Assembly: GCA_037893245.1 (NCBI GenBank) | Contig: JBAIAA010001588.1 | Location: 1 to 64,000, forward strand | Direction of reading: 5' to 3' | Length of the DNA: 64,000 bases | Source: Crossaster papposus | Taxonomy: Eukaryota > Echinodermata > Asteroidea > Velatida > Solasteridae | Part shown: positions 63,301 through 64,000 of the stretch, piece after piece | How positions within the stretch are numbered: position 1 is the first letter of the stretch | How the letters are laid out: the number at the start of each line of letters is the position of its first letter | Notes under the pieces: generated by a model | Database searches by the model: none | What the model was told of the DNA's origin: nothing | Seen by the model: only the letters and a program-made list of their open reading frames with translations | Position numbers and translations under genes: made by a program

Positions 63301-64000
63301 GTGCATAAGAAATATGTAAAGGGAAAGAAGTGTGCATAAGAAATATGTAAAAGGAAAGAAGTGTGCATAAGAAATATGTAAAGGGAAAGAAGTGTGCATA
63401 ATAAATATGTAAAGGGAAAGAAGTGTGCATAAGAAATATGTAAAGGGAAAGAAGTGTGCATAATAAATATGTAAAGGGAAAGAAGTGTGCATAAGAAATA
63501 TGTAAAGGGAAAGAAATGTGCATAAGAAATATGTAAAGGGAAAGAAGTGTGCATAAGAAATATGTAAAGGGAAAGAAGTGTGCATAAGAAATATGTAAAG
63601 GGAAAGAAGTGTGCATAAGAAATATGTAAAGGGAAAGAAGTGTGCATAAGAAATATGTAAAGGGAAAGAAGTGTGCATAAGAAATATGTAAAGGGAAAGA
63701 AGTGTGCATAAGAAATATGTAAAGGGAAAGAAGTGTGCATAAGAAATATGTAAAGGGAAAGAAGTGTGCATAAGAAATATGTAAAGGGAAAGAAGTGTGC
63801 ATAAGAAATATGTAAAGGGAAAGAAGTGTGCATAAGAAATATGTAAAGGGAAAGAAGTGTGCATAAGAAATATGTAAAGGGAAAGAAGTGTGCATAAGAA
63901 ATATGTAAAGGGAAAGAAGTGTGCATAAGAAATATGTAAAGGGAAAGAAGTGTGCATAAGAAATATGTAAAGGGAAAGAAGTGTGCATAAGAAATATGTA
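60331..64000 (+). repeat. 31-bp satellite array, right variant-containing segment
   Basis: Substitutions return abruptly (AAAAGG near 60335, AATAAAT near 60384, GGGAAATAAG at about 60471 and 60491, GAAATGTGC at 60622 and 61178), with one short monomer near 60522. It includes a type B spacer doublet at 61661-61761 and ends in mid-monomer, so the array continues rightward. Confidence 0.96.
61661..61761 (+). repeat. Type B spacer doublet, 67-bp pitch, right flank
   Basis: The only intact spacers right of the core. They match the doublets at 19-23 kb in spacing and type, linking the right flank to the left flank across the homogeneous block. Confidence 0.9.

Noticed and set aside
1-64000. CRISPR array
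   Set aside because: The repeat length is CRISPR-like, but repeats are contiguous with no unique spacers between them, the 34-bp spacers are nearly identical to each other, and there are no cas genes.
1-64000. G-quadruplex array from the GGG in each monomer
   Set aside because: Only one GGG run per 31 bases, leaving 28-base loops, which is too long for a stable canonical quadruplex.
1-64000. Telomeric repeat or CENP-B box
   Set aside because: The GTAAAGGG-like string is embedded in a 31-bp unit and is not a TTAGGG-type repeat. I found no match to the CENP-B box consensus in monomer, spacer or transposon. A centromeric role can be neither claimed nor excluded.

Overview
The window is almost entirely satellite DNA. 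A 31-bp monomer (example at 48020-48050; it contains TAAAGGGAAAGAAG and GTGTGCAT) is repeated head to tail in one orientation from base 1 to base 64000, roughly 2,000 copies by length. It runs off both ends, so the array is longer than 64 kb. I see no protein-coding gene, tRNA, rRNA, CRISPR array or other classical gene. The many very long minus-strand open frames are a by-product of a monomer with no stop codon in any minus frame. A megabase-type satellite carrying a cut-and-paste transposon derivative points to a eukaryotic chromosome (pericentromere, subtelomere or other heterochromatin), plausibly an animal. The sequence does not identify the species.

Layout. Bases 1-10083 are variant-rich satellite. 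Bases 10084-10735 are the only non-satellite DNA: a 652-bp CpG-rich, non-autonomous DNA transposon (MITE-like). It has about 71-bp imperfect terminal inverted repeats and an apparent TAA target duplication, and its interior keeps an 11-bp rhythm. Bases 10739-38799 are variant-rich satellite with a complex higher-order structure. Bases 38800-60330 are a strikingly homogeneous core of about 690 monomers with almost no substitutions and only a few small indels. Bases 60331-64000 are variant-containing satellite again.

The variant-rich parts are punctuated by about 45 copies of a 34-bp spacer, which I call type A (TGTCGGGACAAG core) or type B (TGTGGGAACAAG core). Type A is linked to a 30-bp shortened monomer immediately downstream; type B is not. 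Four damaged spacers lie in the core. The spacers and rare monomer variants act as landmarks and reveal nested duplications: a 2305-bp tandem pair, a 2341-bp tandem pair, a 2.71-2.74-kb pair, a 2.68-kb pair of which one copy received the transposon, and a long-range copy of 5.2-7.1 kb at 23.9-25.7 kb. These look like products of unequal exchange or replication-based amplification, with the uniform core as the most recently homogenised part or, alternatively, an assembly or consensus artefact.

Nothing here forms a pathway. The points worth following up are the 11-bp architecture of the transposon, its insertion into one of two duplicated blocks with a readable empty site, the spacer-type/30-mer linkage, and the contrast between core and flanks.
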